Shown here piece by piece: positions 63,601-64,000 of a stretch of 64,000 nucleotides of DNA. The stretch is from Nostoc sp. NMS9 (GTDB lineage Bacteria; Cyanobacteriota; Cyanobacteriia; Cyanobacteriales; Nostocaceae): assembly GCF_017114995.1 (NCBI RefSeq), contig NZ_JABXKL010000039.1, positions 186,001 to 250,000 of the forward strand. The letters are read 5' to 3'. The first letter of the stretch is position 1, and every line of letters begins with the position of its first letter. The translations under genes and the position numbers were made by a program. The notes under the pieces were generated by a model that was not told the DNA's origin, ran no database searches, and saw only the letters and a program-made list of their open reading frames with translations.

Positions 63601-63832
63601 TGCCCAACCCTGCGACGGCATCTTCAATTTTTTTCGTCACTTGGGATTCTAGTTCTGCTGGTCCTGCACCTGGTTGGGTGACTTTAATCAAAACTGTTGG
63701 CACATCAATATTTGGGTTAGTATCAATCCCCAAGGATATGAAGGAGAACCAACCCACAACCGTTAAAATTAAAAATAAAACTATCGTGGGAACAGGTTTT
63801 TTAATCGACCAGGCTGAGATATTAAAAGACAT
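60683..63832 (-). CDS. RND-family efflux transporter, inner-membrane permease
   Basis: This 1049-residue HAE1/AcrB-type proton-driven pump has 12 predicted membrane helices and two periplasmic loops. Hallmarks include KKPVPTIVLFLILTVVGWFS at the start, IQRVGGVDREIRINL, the helix-4 motif LALAVGNLVDDAVVEIENM with proton-relay Asp residues, and FLGGALVAL-type late helices with KNSILLVDYT. The loop between the two halves (about residues 494-545) contains a Gly/Arg-rich low-complexity insert, AEGQGGRGAEGQRNRG, encoded by an STRR, without breaking the frame. The adaptor gene lies just upstream. The substrate is unknown. Confidence 0.95.
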   Translation of the reverse strand: MSFNISAWSIKKPVPTIVLFLILTVVGWFSFISLGIDTNPNIDVPTVLIKVTQPGAGPAELESQVTKKIEDAVAGLGNIDYMISTVSDGNSKTTINFVLGTDSDRATNDVRNAIAQIRQDLPQDINDPIVERLEFSGGPVITYAVKSDRRSVEELSNLVDQTISRALLGVRGVAQIQRVGGVDREIRINLNPDRLQALAITATQVNDQIRALNINLPGGRAEVGGSEQSIRTLGSAVSVDILKTYEIVLPQGGSVPLSSLGTVEDKFGDVRQAARLNNQPVVAFQVLRSTGSVLVTVEEGVKAAVKQLEKNLPPDVKLDLIFTRADIVRQSYQSTIDELIQASMLAVIVILVFLRDWRATLITAVALPLSIIPTFAVQQALGYTLNNMTLLALALAVGNLVDDAVVEIENMERHIAMGKSAWEAAFDSSDEVGLAVIASSATIIAVFMPVAFMGGIPGQFFQPFGVTVAVSTIFSTLVARMVTPMMGAYLLKEAEGQGGRGAEGQRNRGVVKFFNFKFILPGGGNGSRKLGDEKRQGFQPYRSLLQWALHHRLTTMAIALAFFIASLMLVPLIPKGFVDDGDFGISNVSIELPPGSTLSDVNKVVTQATDIIRQNPVVERVLATEEINSATLAINLKPREERNISQKQFEEQVRPNFEQIPGARISFQSQSPGDSRKALSIVLRSENPEALNQAADALEKQMRSIAGLVEVASTASLVKPEILIIPNPQRAADLGVTVQAIARTASLATIGDNEANLAKFNLSDRQIPIRVQIDPQARVDINTITNLQVPSQNGRLIPLIAVADIRFGSGPATINRYDRARQVAVEANLQGISLGQAVQTINELPAMQNLPPGVVQQPSGSAKIMQDIFGRFGSALGLALMCIYAILVLLYNNFLHPLSIMAALPFCLGGALVALMVAQKPLGLYALIGIILLLGIVTKNSILLVDYTIINMQEGKTQRQALIESGVSRLRPILMTSLATIAGTLPLALGIGAGSEVRQPMGIAIMGGFTTSTLLTLLVVPVIFSYIDNFQTWIMHTLRYGFGKKPSRQ
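62314..62352. repeat. STRR inside RND pump gene
   Basis: On the plus strand CTCTGCC-type units (CCCCTCTG octamers and one CCCCCCTG) recur five or so times. They encode the Gly/Arg/Gln/Glu-rich loop of the pump in the other direction. Confidence 0.85.
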
Positions 63833-63856
63833 TGGGAAATTTTAGATTTTGGATTT

Positions 63857-63892
63857 GTCATTTGTCATTGGTCATTAGTCATTTGTCATTAG
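63857..63892. repeat. STRR heptamer array between adaptor and pump genes
   Basis: Five imperfect copies of GTCATTT/GTCATTG/GTCATTA in tandem lie between the RND start and the upstream adaptor stop. The pump may be cotranscribed across them. Confidence 0.85.
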
Positions 63893-63924
63893 TTATTTTT
63901 TCCCATTCCCCATTCCCATTCCCT

Positions 63925-64000
63925 TCAACTTGCAACTCGAACCTTATCGCCATCTTTGAGATAGCCAGCACCATCAACGACAACGCGATCGCTTAACTGT
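63925..64000 (-). CDS. RND periplasmic adaptor (membrane fusion protein), C-terminal end
   Basis: The last 24 codons of a leftward gene enter from the right edge: QLSDRVVVDGAGYLKDGDKV, then RVAS and TGA at 63927-63925. The G-L-K-D-G-D-K-V-R-V ending is typical of HlyD/AcrA-type adaptors. Position just upstream of the RND pump, on the same strand, supports this. The rest lies outside the window. Confidence 0.75.
   Translation of the reverse strand, partial: QLSDRVVVDGAGYLKDGDKVRVAS

Noticed and set aside
1..64000. CRISPR array
   Set aside because: All tandem repeats seen are heptamers, octamers or protein-coding repeats; none has the 25-37 base repeat with unique spacers needed for CRISPR.

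Overview
The window looks like chromosomal DNA of a filamentous, probably heterocyst-forming cyanobacterium of the Nostoc/Anabaena group. The signs are very frequent GCGATCGC (HIP1) octamers, heptameric tandem repeats (STRRs) between and inside genes, oxygenic-phototroph genes (single-helix HLIPs, chlD, a SigF-type sigma factor), a ydaO-type leader ahead of a nitrate/bicarbonate-type ABC operon, and several small cyanobacteria-restricted proteins. I did not identify a species. Most genes are housekeeping or conserved-hypothetical; accessory material is scattered among them.

Layout. 1-2.8 kb: a partial membrane protein, then a tandem array of high-light-inducible protein genes (two intact, one dead, one fragment) closed by a terminator. 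2.8-7.4 kb: a universal stress protein and a three-gene ABC importer, each preceded by its own c-di-AMP (ydaO/yuaA) riboswitch. 7.9-15 kb: histidine kinase, aminopeptidase P, Nudix hydrolase, FG-GAP repeat protein, a MITE with 9-bp target duplication, an MBL hydrolase and trpG/pabA. 15.3-20 kb: dgkA-ybeY-DUF3285-prfB, where prfB carries the classic +1 frameshift. It is followed upstream by a second RF2-like gene that has lost GGQ but keeps both SPF and the frameshift site, then a Bax-inhibitor-1 family protein. 20.1-27.6 kb: a translationally coupled three-gene pPIWI-RE island (Argonaute-like PIWI protein, DinG/XPD-type helicase, wHTH-zinc ribbon-nuclease). 28.4-36.5 kb: sigF, chlD, three small predicted nucleases, a long palindromic element, RNase III, ftsH. 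37-50 kb: secreted proteins, gltX, tRNA-Asp, two tandem Ser/Thr kinases sharing an unusual C-terminal region, a phytase-type esterase, a RecB/RNase H-like nuclease, a class V aminotransferase and a glycosyltransferase-like protein. 50-57 kb: YjbQ, NIF3-type protein, beta-CASP nuclease, small hypothetical genes. 57-60.6 kb: a decayed HEAT-NACHT gene, with a DUF559 nuclease embedded in C-rich repeats at its broken 5' end. 60.7-64 kb: an RND efflux pump whose inter-repeat loop contains an STRR, plus the end of its adaptor.

The two items I consider most worth follow-up are the pPIWI-RE island (a computationally predicted conflict system) and the GGQ-less RF2 paralogue, whose own synthesis appears to depend on the same release-factor-sensing frameshift as real RF2. 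All names rest on reading translated motifs; no database search was run. Start sites were adjusted by hand where an upstream ribosome-binding site favoured an internal start.
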